In this document: positions 32,621-45,571 of the stretch, one piece after another
Layout of the letters: each line of letters opens with the position of its first letter
Numbering within the stretch: position 1 is the stretch's first letter
Source: Chloranthus sessilifolius
Taxonomy: Eukaryota; Streptophyta; Magnoliopsida; Chloranthales; Chloranthaceae
NCBI GenBank assembly: GCA_021018995.1
Contig: CM037587.1
Location: 86,487,251 to 86,551,250, forward strand
Reading direction: 5' to 3'
Length of the DNA stretch: 64,000 nucleotides
Made by a program: the position numbers and the translations under genes
Notes under the pieces: generated by a model
Seen by the model: only the letters and a program-made list of their open reading frames with translations
Database searches by the model: none
Told to the model about the DNA's origin: nothing

Positions 32621-35600
32621 TGCTTTTTTTAATGCTTTTTTTAAAAAAAAAAATTTAATGCTTTAAAAAAATTATATAAAGAAAAAAAGCTATTAATCTC
32701 ATATTTCAATACATCCATTCAACTCAAATGTAAATCATTCAATGTCATTAATAAAAAAATAGAAGCCCAATTATTTTATTCAAACAAAAGGTTCCATCTC
32801 AACCTATGATCCAACGTTTCAAATCTGCCAAATATTTTAAATTCTACATGTCTAATCTTTTTATTCAAACAAAAAGAAGAAAAGAAAAAGAGTTAACAAT
32901 CTGAGAACCTCATGACCCCTTTTCAAAATAAAAGAAAAGAAATTTAAATTTGTTTCGCCTCTCCTGCCAAATGTCCCCGACCCCTAGTGATCCGTTCGAG
33001 GTGAGCTTGAAATTAATCGCCTGAAATCAAAAGGAGAACATCATTAAAGATCAACCATCCTCAAAGGCATCATCACGTCGTGAAGCACCTTTTAGCCGCT
33101 GAAATTCCATTTTAAAAAATAAAAGGATTAAAATCCCAGGATAGCATGTGATTTAGAAAGCATACTTGGGCAATATCCGGGAAGTTGGAGTAGGAATTCG
33201 CAATGAGAACAATCTTCAGCTATCTGTAAAGAGGAGATACAAACTAGGATTAAAATCCCAGGTCTTATTTCTGATAAGCCTAATACTAGAGATAATTAAG
33301 TAATTTCATTAGAGATGCGGAAACTATATGGTAAAAAATATTTATACAAAATTTAAATTGAGCTACATAAATCAATGATCATGTGAACATAAAGAATGAA
33401 AATGCTCTACCCAAATATAGTAAACTATAAAATTCCGGTATAGATTTAGAGTGGTCTACAATTGAATGGGGAATAATAAAGAAAGGAAAACATTTTGATA
33501 GAACCAAGTAAATCAACTGGTTAAATAACTTTCCTACTACCAGCCAAGGAAAAAATATCATTCAACCCCATAAGGATTAAGGGGAAAATAATTCAATAAA
33601 TAACAGATTAACAAGTTACCTGCCAAACTATAAAACGACGATGATTTCCAGCAGGCCATCACATACTCCGCATAGATGAAATCCCAACTGAAAATATTAA
33701 AAATAACAATTCTAAGAAAATCCACTGAATGAAGTTGATCAACACTGCAGAGTCATTAACGACTTGTAAAGTGTGGTGACATTAGATTGTAGCTTCTAAT
33801 CAATAAAAAAAAATATGATTCCTGCAAAAAGGTTTAAAAGACAGTGAATCCAAGGATTAATGTAAGTCACAAACATTAGCTTCAAATTAGAAAAAACAAA
33901 TCGTCCTTGAGTGAAATTAGTACCATCTTCACTCTAAAAGATATGAATCTGTGTGCTAAATCGATTTTTAACCATAGTGACGTACTCATAAAAATAATTA
34001 AAAAAATCATATTTATGCTTCAAAGGGTATAACCATGTTTACTGAGTACTATCATCTACAAAAGAAGAGTAGTAGGACAATTTTGAACCAAACTCACCGG
34101 GGTTGATCCCCATAAATTACAATGAACTTTAAAAAAAATGGAATTTCAGATTTATTTGAATCCATAACAAAGGGAAATTTATAGCTCTTAGCAAATTGGC
34201 AACTAGAACATACATAGCCATTTTTGGGAAAACCCTCCAAATGGAATAATCAAATGCTCAAGTTCCACTCTAGAGGTTTGACTATGTGAAACGGACCAGA
34301 GTGAAACTAGTGGCAAAGGTATAAGATTCCTAAGGAAGTAGTCATGGTTTCAAGCACATATTGCCACTCACTAGATTGCAGTCTTCATATTGTCTTTGTT
34401 TTTTATGATGGTTTCAAGCAGATATACCCAAGGTTCTTAATTGTGCTTCAAGCACATGTACCAATGATTTTTCACTAGCTACACAACTCATGGGCATACT
34501 TGACGACAACACTGTTTGGGCTGCATCAACAAAAGACTCTTCTTTGAGTTGGCATGGGCAAAGTTACAAAACCACAATCCCAAAAGATTATATGTTTTTG
34601 GCTAGCAATACAGGACAAGTAACTACCAGTTGATAACTTGATAGCAAAGAAAATTAAACCTGCACATTGTGATCTATCCAAAATGAAGGATCTTCAGTGA
34701 CGTCGAAATGCGGAATTTCAATGGACGACCAAGAAACCACATCAGATGAGAGATTAAGCAATAGGTTTCAGCAATGGTATAAATCACTCATAAGTCAAAT
34801 GAGAGATTAAGCAATAGGTTTCAGTAATGGTGCACTCAAAGATTCGGTGAGTGAATTTAAAAGCACTCATAATTAAATCACTCATAAGTAAATAAATTAA
34901 GAAAAGGATAGTGACATATATTAACTCTTACTAAATGTACGGTAAGCCAGCAATGTATATATGTTCACACACATATTTAACTTTTAACAAAATGTATGGT
35001 AAGCTACAAATGAATCTATGTTCACCTAATTACTTTTGCTATTGCCTCACCTAGACAAACTAAATAGATGAAACCAAAAGCAAAAGAGAAGCCATAAAAG
35101 TATTGGGATACAACTTACACTTTCATTGAGAGCATTGATGTTATTCCTAAACCAACTGGAAAACATTTTATGGAAAGTATCCTTTTAAATCATTTACAAA
35201 CAAAACATCAAGCTCATCTGCATAGTTTTGGTATAAGACTATTTAAGCCTTTTCACTCACACGGAAAAGCTACCGAATTTGAAAGTTTTGCTTGTTATTC
35301 TTTTTGTGTTCGGGAGAACAATATTGCATACTATAAAATTCTACGGAAAAGTTTAGCTATATACTATTTTCCCATCAGAGCATCGTGGTACAACTTAAAG
35401 TTAGAAAGAAGGCATGGGTGTTGCTTTGAAATTGAGGCTTCTTCGAAGCTGTTTTAGTTATGCTTCAGTCTCTTCCTGCATACATAGAAATAAAGCCAAT
35501 CAGACTCCTTCCAAAAATAACAAAATATGAAATTGACCAAGCCAAAACTTCTTTTTTTTTTGTCGATACCCCACCTAAACCCTTCGATAGTTGTCTGACT

Positions 35601-36298
35601 TGCTGCGAGAAAAAGTAAAACATGCATATCTCGCAAAGTGGAATAGAAATCTAAAAGCTTTAAGAAAAGAAAATGATACCATGTTGAGGTGTTGATGGCC
35701 TAGATCTTTAACATCAGTGAATTGCCTTAATTCGCTGAAATTTCTACAAGCCATGCATATTAAAAGACAAATACTCACAAATTACCTGATGATAATATCA
35801 AGAGGAATTCCTACATTATGTATATGGTAAAAGTAATTTGGGTCATGATATGCAATTCATAGATATCAAAAAAAAAAATCATCTCCATGAAACCACAATG
35901 AAAGTTCTAATATCCCCAAAAAAAATTTTCATCTCCATCAAAAATACTATCCACTTTGACAAAACAACCAAATAAAACATGCATATCTCACAAAGTAATA
36001 TCATGAACGACAACCCTAAAATCAACTTGAAATGACAGTTGCAACAATAGTAAGCCAAAAATCTACATAAAATAGGTCTTTGCGAGCAGCTCCTTGGACT
36101 TTTATAATTATAAATTTGTTGTATTTAAAGAGTCCGTAGAGGGACTAGCATTATAGCTCAGACTAGTATTGCATCCCACCTACAAGACAAGCCAAAATAG
36201 AATGATATAAAGAAGATTAGAGATATAACATATTAACATCAAATGAAAAAAATATAATAGCATAACAAAAATACATGGCAAAAGATACAATTGATGCA
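32621..36298. other. 3' interior of the CACTA without recognisable genes
   Basis: AT-rich, with no domain recognised on either strand. A 95-codon plus-strand frame at 35170-35457 matches nothing I know and is probably chance. Untranslated exons of the TNPA-like gene could lie here. Confidence 0.5.
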
Positions 36299-37615
36299 CT
36301 ATACCTGCCTCATTAGAGCTTGTATAGTAGCTCTATACTCTTCACTCTCCTTTTCTCTAATTTTTTCTCTTTCCTCATAGAGTTGCATTCTCTCCTTCAA
36401 TGATTCGATCTCATCATTGGCTGACGCAGAGCACGACCCATTGCACTTGGAAGTTGACCCCCACAAACTGGTGCGGGTTGGTCCCAATCCATATCCCCGT
36501 ACACGGCCACGTTTGTCCTTTCCAAACAGCTTTGAGATTGCATCGTTTGGACCGTATGAATCTTGGTTGGTGCCCTCACTTAAAATGTTATCTAACTCGA
36601 CCTGCAATCATGCACATTATTGTTTTCATAATTTTAAATATAACTCATTCAATTTAAGTATCTATGTCATTTGTACTTACCATCTTCTCTGCCACTTCGT
36701 TATTTATCGGTGCACCATCTTTACACTTGTGAGTTATTACAAAAATTTCTGCTCTTGTAGGTGATTTTTGTGACTCACCCTTAGCTCGCTGTAAAACAGA
36801 GTTGAAGGAAAGCATAAACATTAATGACGAGATATACACCAATGTGAAAAACACATAATAGTGAAACACTTACCTCTTCATCACAGATTCTTGCGAAACT
36901 CTTCGATCCAGTTGTATGCGGTAATTTCTGTTTAGAGCGATTTATTTTATTCCTTCGACTAATTTGTTGTATTTCAGTAATTATTTATTATTCAATAGTT
37001 TATAACTAAGTCAAATATTTTTTTCAAAGACTATATAGACGACAAAATACCTTCCCTTCTTCCGAATTCCAAAAGTGGACGAGAACCTCCCATTGGTCCT
37101 TAACAACTTCTTTAGGGCAGTCATTAATTCGTTCCTCATTAGTTGAATGTTTTGTGAAGTGATTTGCCTTCAAGTAGCATTTATAATCTCTCCACTTCTT
37201 TGCAATAGATTTCATTACAAAATCTCGAAGTCTCTCATCAATATTGAATTTCTCCTATAATAAAAAAATATTCATATAGTTGTTATAGACAGTTGGTATG
37301 ATGGAGATAAGTTGAGAACAAAAAAAAAAAAGTAATTACCAGAATTGCTTTCCACGATAGCTCTTTTCCTTTAGCATTGACATTATCCCAAGACGGTGAA
37401 TCGAGGGGTAACTTTTGCCCGTCTCTAGCCATTATGCCACAATAATTTGTTAATTTGCTAGCGTGTTTTCCAGTTGCTTGCCCTTTACGATTGACACCAA
37501 CTTTAAATTTTTCTCCCTCTCCCAATCCTCTTAGGTAGAGGCACCTTGTTCGACCACGTCCCTTCCTTTTTGGGGATGAGGGACCCTCACTAGATGCTTT
37601 TTGAGTAGGAGCCAT
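36299..37615 (-). CDS. TNPA-like protein of the CACTA (plant transposase, Ptta/En/Spm family)
   Basis: Minus-strand exons with plausible GT-AG junctions: 37615-37340 (MAPTQKAS start, Arg/Lys-rich with KRKGRGRTRCLYLRGL, then LTNYCGIMARDGQKLPLD), 37254-37051 (RLRDFVMKSIAKKWRDYK, EEVVKDQWEVLVHFWNSEEGK-like tail), about 36985-36874 (HTTGSKSFARICDEE), 36788-36681 (SQKSPTRAEIFVITHKCKDG) and 36601-36299 (LDNILSEGTNQDSYGP, then a charged coiled-coil-like SLKERMQLYEEREKIREKE). The order and motifs (MAR.G..LPL, W..L...W.S, TTGSKSFAR, P...E.F..TH) match Ptta/En/Spm plant transposases. This type of protein binds subterminal repeats in the nucleus. I saw no stop inside these exons, but the third exon's acceptor is unclear. 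Confidence 0.8.
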
Positions 37616-37844
37616 CTGAAAAATATAGATTGAAGAAATGGTAGGAACATGTAACTTACAAAGAACTATTCAAATGTTAGCTATTGGAAAAATTATATTT
37701 ATTCAATATATATGTATATATATTAAAAAATATTAGTTAAAAAAAATAAGGCGAGTAGCACTAAAGTAGAACCCATAAACAACTCAAGTAGCACCCACAA
37801 TAATCATGTTGAAACTCAGAAACAACCCGAGTCATTTACAACAA

Positions 37845-40800
37845 TTACACACTTCCATCCGTTTCAACATCATCATCTGATTCTGAAGGAGATTGTTGCA
37901 CAACTTGTGGGATTAGGTTAGGTGCCTCAACAGTTGCACCTACAACACCTTCTCTCACCCAATTAACAAAATCATTATCATCTATATCAGTGTCATTAAT
38001 TGAATATTGGTCCTCATATGGCATGCTGTCCAATAATGAATCATCTACCTCACCCATATCATATACGTCCCTAGGTTTATTCTTCACGACAACATGCCAA
38101 TTTTGTTCAATGGGATCTGGAACATAGAAAACTTGGTTGGCTTGAGATGCCAAGACATATGGTTCATCTGACTCTTGTTCGCCGGAGAACAATAATTTAG
38201 TAAAATTTACAAGTGTGAATCCCAACTCATCAGTCTTCACTCCTTTACCATGTTCTCTTATATCAACCCAGCCACACTTGAACAAAACAAACTTGAGACC
38301 CCCAGGATATGCCAACTCAATTATATCCGTTAAATGACCATAATATGTTATTTCTCCTGCAACGGGGCTTTTGTCCTTTGCACTTGCATAGCTCATAGTA
38401 GTTGCTGAGATTGCGGCACCACTATTTTGGTCTTTAGCCTTCCTCTCCTTATCGAAGATTCGAAATTTATATCCATTAATCATGTAGGCACTTAGTCTAT
38501 TTGCTATAGAAAGCGGACATTGGGCGAGCAAATAAATTTCATCTGATAACTCACTGGATGAACCGCGTAACATGTCAACCTATTTAAAATGAACAACAAG
38601 GTTAAACACTTCTCAATATTTTCAAAAATAGTGAATGAATTTAGTTGTCAATTATCGTAGCTTACATGTTCCTCAAACCAATCAGTGAATTGTTCGTTGT
38701 GCATTTTATGCAACTCATATACACTTGCCCGACAATGCTTCATCTTAAGCACTCGGTTATGCTTTCTGCATAAAAAAAGAGATAATTCATAAATACATCA
38801 TTCCGTGAATAATTTTGAACATAATTTTACAAACTTAAAAGTTCTTACGTTAGGTAACTGGCGACTTTAGGGTGGTTGAACATCACATAGCGATGTGCTT
38901 GCCTCCTTTCAATCTCGGTGAGTATGACAGGTATGCCACACATAATTGCACGTTCATTATTTCTCAAAGGACGATTTAGCCTTGTCTCAATATTGAACAA
39001 GTATCGTGAGAAAAATGTGGGACATTCTTCTGCGAGATATCCTTCTGCAATGGAGCCCTCAGGTTGAGCCCTATTACGCACATATGACTTCAACGTATAC
39101 AGGTATCTACGTGTGAACAAATGATAAAGACATAAGTGAAATCGCATGTAAAAATATTATAAATATTTCTAAAAAAATTTATGACACACCTTTCAATTGG
39201 ATACATCCACCGATAATGTACAGGTCCCCCCAACAATGCTTCTGATGCCAAATGGATGGGCTAGTGTTCCCTAACGTCAAAGAATAATGGGGGAAAGATA
39301 CGCTCGAAGTTACAAAGCGTGACTGCAATCTGTTTCTCAAGACTTACCAAATCCTCACTTCGACAAGCTTTGGAGCACAATTCAAGAAAGAAATTGCTCA
39401 ATTCCATTAATGTGGAAGCTACGTGCTTGGGTAAAGTCTTCGCTAAAGGCAAAAATTGTTGCAATATAACATGACAATCATGACTTTTAAGGCCAAATAT
39501 CTTGCACCCAATAACATTGACACACCTTGCAATATTAGACGAGTAACCGTCTGGTATCTTCAAACTTTTTAACACAATGCAAAACATCTCTTTTTCACTT
39601 TTATCCATAGAGTAGCATGCAGACGGCAGGTAAGCTTTCTTTTGTGTTAGAACTTGTGGGTGAAGATCCTTTCTAATGTTCATGTATGCCAAGTCTTGAC
39701 GTGCTTTTAAATTATCTTTCGTTTTTCCTTCAATATTCAACAAAGTTCCAAGCAAATTATCACACACGTTCTTCTCAATGTGCATCACATCTAGATTGTG
39801 CCTAATTATATTGTGCTCCCAGTATGGTAACTCAAAAAATATGCTTTTCTTCTTCCAATTATATGGCATGATATTATTATTTGTGGCTCTTGATCTTTTT
39901 TTTAAAGGTTGCTTTCCAAATATATGTGTATTGCTCTTTAACTGATCCAACACATCCAACCCAGATAATGAAATTGGAGCTCGCCTAACCTCCACGATAC
40001 CATCAAAAGAATTTTTTTACTTTCGAAATCGATGCTCTGAGGGTAAGAAGCGACAATGACCCATGTAACAATGTTTCCTACTATGCATCAGGTATCGATT
40101 ACATGTTTCTTTGTGACATAAAGGACATGCCAACTTTCCTTTCGTACTCCAACCCGATAACATTGCATAGCCTGGGAAGTCACTAATGGTCCACAATAAT
40201 CCCGCATGCAATTGAAATATCTCATTCCGCGATGCATCATACGTCTCCACCCCAAATTCCCATAATTCTTTTAATTCTTCTATTAGAGGCCTTAAGTAAA
40301 TGTCAATGTCATTTCCGGGGCCTGTAGGACCTGGTATAAGCAAAGACAGTATCATGTGTGGTTGCTTCATGCACAGCCACGGTGGCAAGTTATATGGAAT
40401 CAAAATTACAGGCCATGTGCTATGCAAAATACTCATCATCCTAAACGGGTTGAAGCCATCGCTCGCCAGACCAAGTCTAACACTGCGAGGGTCAGATGCA
40501 AAGGCTTGATTAAGAGTATCAAAATGTTTCCATGCTGGAGAATCTGTTGGATGCCTTAGAATTCCATCTCTGGTGCGACCCTCATCATGCCATCTCATGT
40601 CTGATGCAATTTTTGATGACATGTATAATCATTGTAGTCACAATTTCAGAGGAAAATGATGCAAAATCTTTGCAGGCCTCTTCTTTTTATCGCATTCTGA
40701 ATGACCCTCTGGAGATTTCCATCGTGAAGTGCCACACACATCACAAGATTGTTTATCGATAGACTCTTTCCAATATAACATACAATCATTTGGGCAAGCA

Positions 40801-41548
40801 TCAATTTTATTATAGTTTAAACCCAAGTCAGAAATTATCTTCTTGGTAAGCACGAAACTACTTGGCAATGTCGAACCTTCAGGAAGCACCTCTCTTAGCA
40901 AGTCAAGTAACATGGTAAATGACTTGTTGCTCCATCCACCAAGACATTTAATATGCCATAACCTAACAATAAATGATAATTTCGTGTGTGATTTACACCA
41001 CAGGTACAAATCGATTGGCATCTTGTGCTAGTTTGTAGAATTTAGCGGCACTAGAGTTGGGTAGTTCATTTGCTCCCTTCGCAAAATCCTCTGAAGGTAC
41101 TTCTAGATTTCTAACTCCAAATGCATCATGCAACATACCCATCATATCATCAACCATATTATCATTAATCGCGGTGTTGTCTACCGCATTATGTATTGTT
41201 GAACTTGTATTAGGTACTTCCTCCCCATGAAAATACCACGTGGTATAGTTTCGATCAATTCCATTGCACACCAAATGATCAAAAATTGTTTTTATGTTTT
41301 GACGCAGAACATTATAGTAGTTAACACATGGACATTTCATCATCCCATTAGAACCTACTCCACGGGCTATGGCTAGATCGATGAATTCTTGAACACCTTT
41401 AATGTACTCTGGAGAAACCCTATTTCATACATATAAAAAATCATGTTTGCATGTGATCAAAGCTCTTCCTCAACAATAACGGTGCTCTAGTTAAAATCAT
41501 TACAATAAAAGGATACCTATCTTTTCGAATCCAACTCCTATCCATCAT
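37845..41548 (-). pseudogene. TNP2 transposase of the CACTA (decayed)
   Basis: Exons by GT-AG reading: 41548-41517 (MDRSWIRKDR), 41419-39190, 39106-38849, 38765-38666 and 38579-37845 (stop at 37845-37847). Domains in order: transposase-associated domain (EYIKGVQEFIDLA, CPCVNY), TNP2 core (LGGWSNKSFTMLLDLL, DACPNDCMLYW, MRWHDEGRTRDG, GPTGPGNDIDIYL, PLCHKETC), a DUF4218-like part (HNLDVMHIEKNVCDNLLGT, GPVHYRWMYPIER) and a DUF4216-like part (ITYYGHLTDIIELAYPGG, VLFKCGWVD, PYVLASQANQVFYVPDP). Breaks: a one-base frameshift near 41010; TGA at 40638-40640 and ~40629; TAA at 40017-40019; TAG at 39261-39263. The two TGAs and the TAG are consistent with single transitions. TNP2 would cut the CACTA ends. 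Confidence 0.88.
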
Positions 41549-43447
41549 TTGAATGGTTAGATTTAGTTTCCCCAACGTTTTCGTCAAATATTCTGAAAAA
41601 TAAGGTACATAAATTAGTAATAGGGAAGCCAAACTAGTGACATCCTTTATAAGTAAAAAATATCAAAAGTAGGATATCTTATACTATTTATGATTAACCA
41701 TTTACCCCAAATCATGATCAAAGTTTTACCATTCTGATCATCATGTGGGACAATTTGTTTAACTCATGAAAGGAGTTGCCCTACATGATGATCACATAGG
41801 GCTTGCATAGAATGCTCATGTGCATTCTACTTGTGTAATATATCTTTTTCCAATATCATTGAAATTGAAGATGATGATGATGCTAAAAGCCACAAATTTT
41901 GTTGTGAGATGATGATGATGCCAAATGAATAGACCTTAAGAATGAATGGGGTGAAGATGTGTATGGAGCTGTTGCTCAAGCCTTAACAGGGATAAATGAA
42001 TACAATCCGATTGGCAGATTTGTAGTTTCAGATCTGAGTCAAAATATCTTGGAAGACATATCCATGGCGAAAGCCCACTTTTCCGCCGGGGCGATCCTGG
42101 GCCATTAATTAATAGTCACATGATCATTCACTTGAACGATCAAGAGCGCGATAAATTTGTTTACAATAGCCATAAAAATATCTATCAATCAAAGGGATAG
42201 CCATTCGATCATCCTAGAAGTGACCTATCAATTATTTGGAAGGTGTAAGTCCTGATTTTAAAATGTATTGGACTAAGACCTAGAATCCGATATACCTAAA
42301 TGTATTAGACTAAGATCCAAAGATTCTGCCGATATGTATCGGTTTTAAAACCTTGGTGTCGGACTTGATCGTTATGGTTCGGACGGCAAAGAAGAAAAGC
42401 ATGGAACACTATACTACGGAACAATATGGTATCAATTCTCAGATCTATTTCCAATTGGCCATCTAACAAGTAACAACAAATAGATATGGTCCTCATAGGC
42501 GTAAAAGAGTTGACAATAAGACATGATCTATATTTATTTTTATCTTTCTTTCCTTAATCCCCAAGCCACGCCTATAATAATAAACTTCAGTTCTTTTTCA
42601 TATAAAAGCATGTTCATGTGGAAAGTCAGACCCATTTTAACTACATTTAAGTCTATATAATATGGCAGTCAACTCAATGGGTGGGAGGTCGGCAGTTGCT
42701 AAACTAGGCATATCAAAGTAAAAATTTATAATAAAGGAATAATATGGTGCATTGCTTACCACTAGGATGCCTCATAATGTTGACAATATAATTTCCTTGC
42801 TTATTTATCAGAAGAATTAAATTTCTGCATTCTAGTATCTCTAGAAAGGAGGATAGTCATTTGAAGTCCTAAAAGTATTTCCTATAAAATGAGATTGCTT
42901 CTTCTGCAAAACATTTTAGATAAGGAATAAACATTCATAGACCATTCAAAGATTTCTTGTAATGATTTAAATCTGTGATTCATGTGGTCAATCGGCCCGG
43001 AGAGTATATATATCTCCTTTTGGAAGTGTTTTTTCAATAATTTGTATACTAATGGCAGTTGGTACACTTGGCAGTGGGCTTGCTTTCGCCACTGTAAGTA
43101 GTTGTTGCGTCTTCCATCTCTCAGAAACATCTCTTTCTCAGATAATTTCTGGTTTATCAGCCATGTAAGCGCTATTTCGTATGAAGGTAACAGTCGTAGG
43201 TTAATTTTTAACATTATTGAACCTAAGGTACATTGGTTCAGCAGTTGAGGCACTCTACATAACTTATTGTTACATCTCTAAAGAAGTTTCTATAGTTTTT
43301 CCTAGTTTCAGCTCAAACAGTTAGTAGGAGAATTCCAGAGCTAAAATGGCAGCAACTATATAAACCAGAACTCCACAGCTATACTCGCATAACAGACCTT
43401 AGGAATTAGAATTTGAACGGGAGGACATGAACATTAGTTGAGTTGAG
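41549..43447. other. CACTA 5' interior, no gene recognised
   Basis: The stretch includes the upstream region where the TNP2 promoter should lie and a short 'CCGATATGTATCGG' dyad near 42328. A 123-codon minus-strand frame (43253-42882) shows no convincing domain. Confidence 0.5.
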
Positions 43448-43835
43448 AGTACCTTTAGATTCAGCCACCGAATCTTTGAGTTCGCCCACGCTGAAACCCA
43501 TTGACTGCTTCGAATCAGATGATGGAGATCATTTTTCATCTCAATCTTTCACACGATGGATCTTGCGATCATGGGCGTACCATCATACGCTCAGGAGGGA
43601 CCTTAAAATCAGGTGTGAGTGTGATTAGCAACACATGATGTGTAAGGTCACTTTTCTGAGATCTGTGCCATGTGAAATAAAAAAACTGACTGTCTGATGT
43701 TACACCCATGATCTCAAGATATATAGTGTGAAAGATTAGGACGAAAAATGATCTCCATCGTCTGCTTTGAAGTAGCCAATGGGTTTTCAGTGTGGGTAAA
43801 CTCATAGTTTCCGTGGGTGAATTGAAAGGTACCCT
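43448..43835. repeat. Fold-back inverted repeat (about 390 bp) inside the CACTA
   Basis: The left arm (about 43448-43592, starting AGTACCTTTAGATTCAGCCA) is complementary to the right arm (about 43690-43835, ending GAAAGGTACC). Both arms, read inward, share CACTGAAAACCCATTG-like, GATGGAGATCATTTTTC and ATCATGGGTGTA-like words, at roughly three quarters identity by eye, around a ~100-base loop. It looks like a MITE or fold-back element. I could not fix its target duplication. Confidence 0.75.
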
Positions 43836-44008
43836 TTGACTTAATGATTGCAAATTTAGCAATATAATTTGTGAGCTCATGAAAGTTTAGTTCAGGAAAT
43901 AAAGCCTGTAATTTGCAGATGATTGCCCAATGGAACCTGAATGTTCAAGAAAGTCGTACTGGCACAATCGAAAACCTATAAAGACCATATAAGATTAAAA
44001 CATGACGC

Positions 44009-45355
44009 GTGGACTTCCTTTCTCACAAAATTTTCGAGATTTACCGGTGGAACCATCACAACAAATTGGAGAAGTTGCCAAGTTCAGTTGAGAAATTGGA
44101 ACATATAAGATATCTTGACTTGTCCCACACAAACATAGAGGAGTTGCCTGAATCGGTGAGTAGTCTCTGTACTTTGCAGACGTTAAGACTTAATCAGTGC
44201 TCAAGGCTTTTGAAACTTCCGAAAGGAATTTGGAAATTGATCAGCTTACGGCATCTTGAAATAGAAGGTTGTAACAAATTGAGCTACTTACACAAAAAAA
44301 TAGATAGGTTAAGTTCCCTTAGGATGCTATCCATGCTCATTATGAGAGGTGGCATAGGATGCAAGATTGGAGGACTTAAAAACTTCAACCTTCTCCAAGG
44401 GAGACTAGAAATATATGACTTGGAGTGTGTAGCAAGCAGGGTTTAGGCTAATGAGGCAGAGCTAAAGAAGAACAGGTCCCTTCGAGTTTTGGTTTTACTT
44501 TGTGGGGAGAAGACAGAGGAGACTAATGGAACTGGTTTGGTCAAGCCGAGGTACAAAGGGTGGAAGAGGTGTTCAAGGTCTCCAACCCTATACAACCTCA
44601 AAGAGTTGAGCATAGAAAACTACTTGCTAAGTCGCCAAGTTGGTTGGCGGATCCTTCTGCTTGCCAATCTAGTCAAAGTGAACCTATTTTTTGCAATAAT
44701 CGTGTACAATCGCTCTGTATAGGAAAACTACCATCTCTTAAATCACTCTTTATAGATGGCATGAGACTTGAAATGTAATGAGTTCTATGGAATTGATGAT
44801 GGCTGAAGGGAAGTATTTCCAAAATTGGAGTCACTCCATTTCGTAAGCATGTCTAACTGGGAGGACTAGGATTTGAGAGTGGAAAATGGAGAGATGCCAT
44901 GTCTTCGTTATTTATACCTATACAACTGCCCCAAATTGACAACACTGCCACAACTCCTCCCCATTTCACTACGTGAGCTACATATTATCGCTTGTGACGA
45001 ACTACACTGGACATTGTTTCTTCCACCTCTCCTTGACAAGTTGATATTAGAGAGTCATGAAGGTTCACTACTAAGGCCATTACCGAGCCTCCCCAATCTC
45101 AAGTACTTGGAGATTAGATATTGCTATAATCTAATGTCACTCCCCGATGGTTTGGGAGAACTCCAACTGCTCGAGAGTCTCAAGATACCATATTGCCCTG
45201 AATTGAGCTCTCTACCAAAGGAATTGCAGCAACTTACAAAGCTTCGAGAATTGAAGATCACTAGTTGTCCAAATTTGCAAGAGCGGTGCCAAAAGCAGGG
45301 CGGAGAAGATTGGTTCAAGATAGCCAAAAACATATTTAGAATTTTATGTGGATGA
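44009..45355 (+). pseudogene. LRR fragment of a CC-NBS-LRR-type resistance gene, within the CACTA
   Basis: 44009-44446 reads LEKLPSSVEKLEHIRYLDLS, HTNIEELPESVSSL, LQTLRLNQCSRLLKLPKGIW and LRHLEIEGC, i.e. four or five tandem LRRs. After TAG (44444-44446) the same frame gives NEAELKKNRSLRVLVL and NLKELSI. Following frameshifts, 44720-45355 gives IGKLPSLKSLFIDGM, CLRYLYLYNCPKLTTLP, LRELHIIACDEL and LTKLRELKITSCPNL, and ends GEDWFKIAKN with a stop, which is the usual C-terminal ending of such receptors. Further stops are near 44776 and 44868 (TAG). No NB-ARC or coiled-coil domain is present, so this is only the 3' part of a gene. It lies opposite to the transposase genes. Confidence 0.87.
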
Positions 45356-45374
45356 TGTAGGCATTGCATAAAAC

Positions 45375-45571
45375 ATGGTAGCGGCAGTTTTTTAATTGCC
45401 ACTACTATTGACAACTCACCGGCAATTGTAAAAACTGCCGCTAAAACAAAGCAGCGACAGCACTAGTACCGACAGTTTTTACAACTGCCGATGAGGGTAT
45501 TAGCGGCAGGTTTTTTATTAATAGCGGCAGTTTTTGGCTGCCGCTAATAGACTTAGTTTTTGTACTGTCAG
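45375..45571. repeat. Second CACTA-like terminus with (GCGGCAG) subterminal repeats
   Basis: Five to six copies of TAGCGGCAGTTTTT or its complement AAAAACTGCCGCTA lie between 45379 and 45550. They finish in AGACTTAGTTTTTGTACTG at 45553-45571, whose complement (CAGTACAAAAACTAAG) is one base from a CACTA-type end. It begins 20 bases after the LRR stop codon. No partner end was found. Confidence 0.6.

Noticed and set aside
35170-35457. A 95-codon plus-strand frame inside the CACTA
   Set aside because: No recognisable domain, AT-rich surroundings and no gene context; best treated as chance.
42882-43253. A 123-codon minus-strand frame with a C..xxLPL motif vaguely like the NB-ARC GLPLA region
   Set aside because: Only one short word resembles it; P-loop, kinase-2 and MHD motifs are absent and the LRR fragment nearby is on the other strand.
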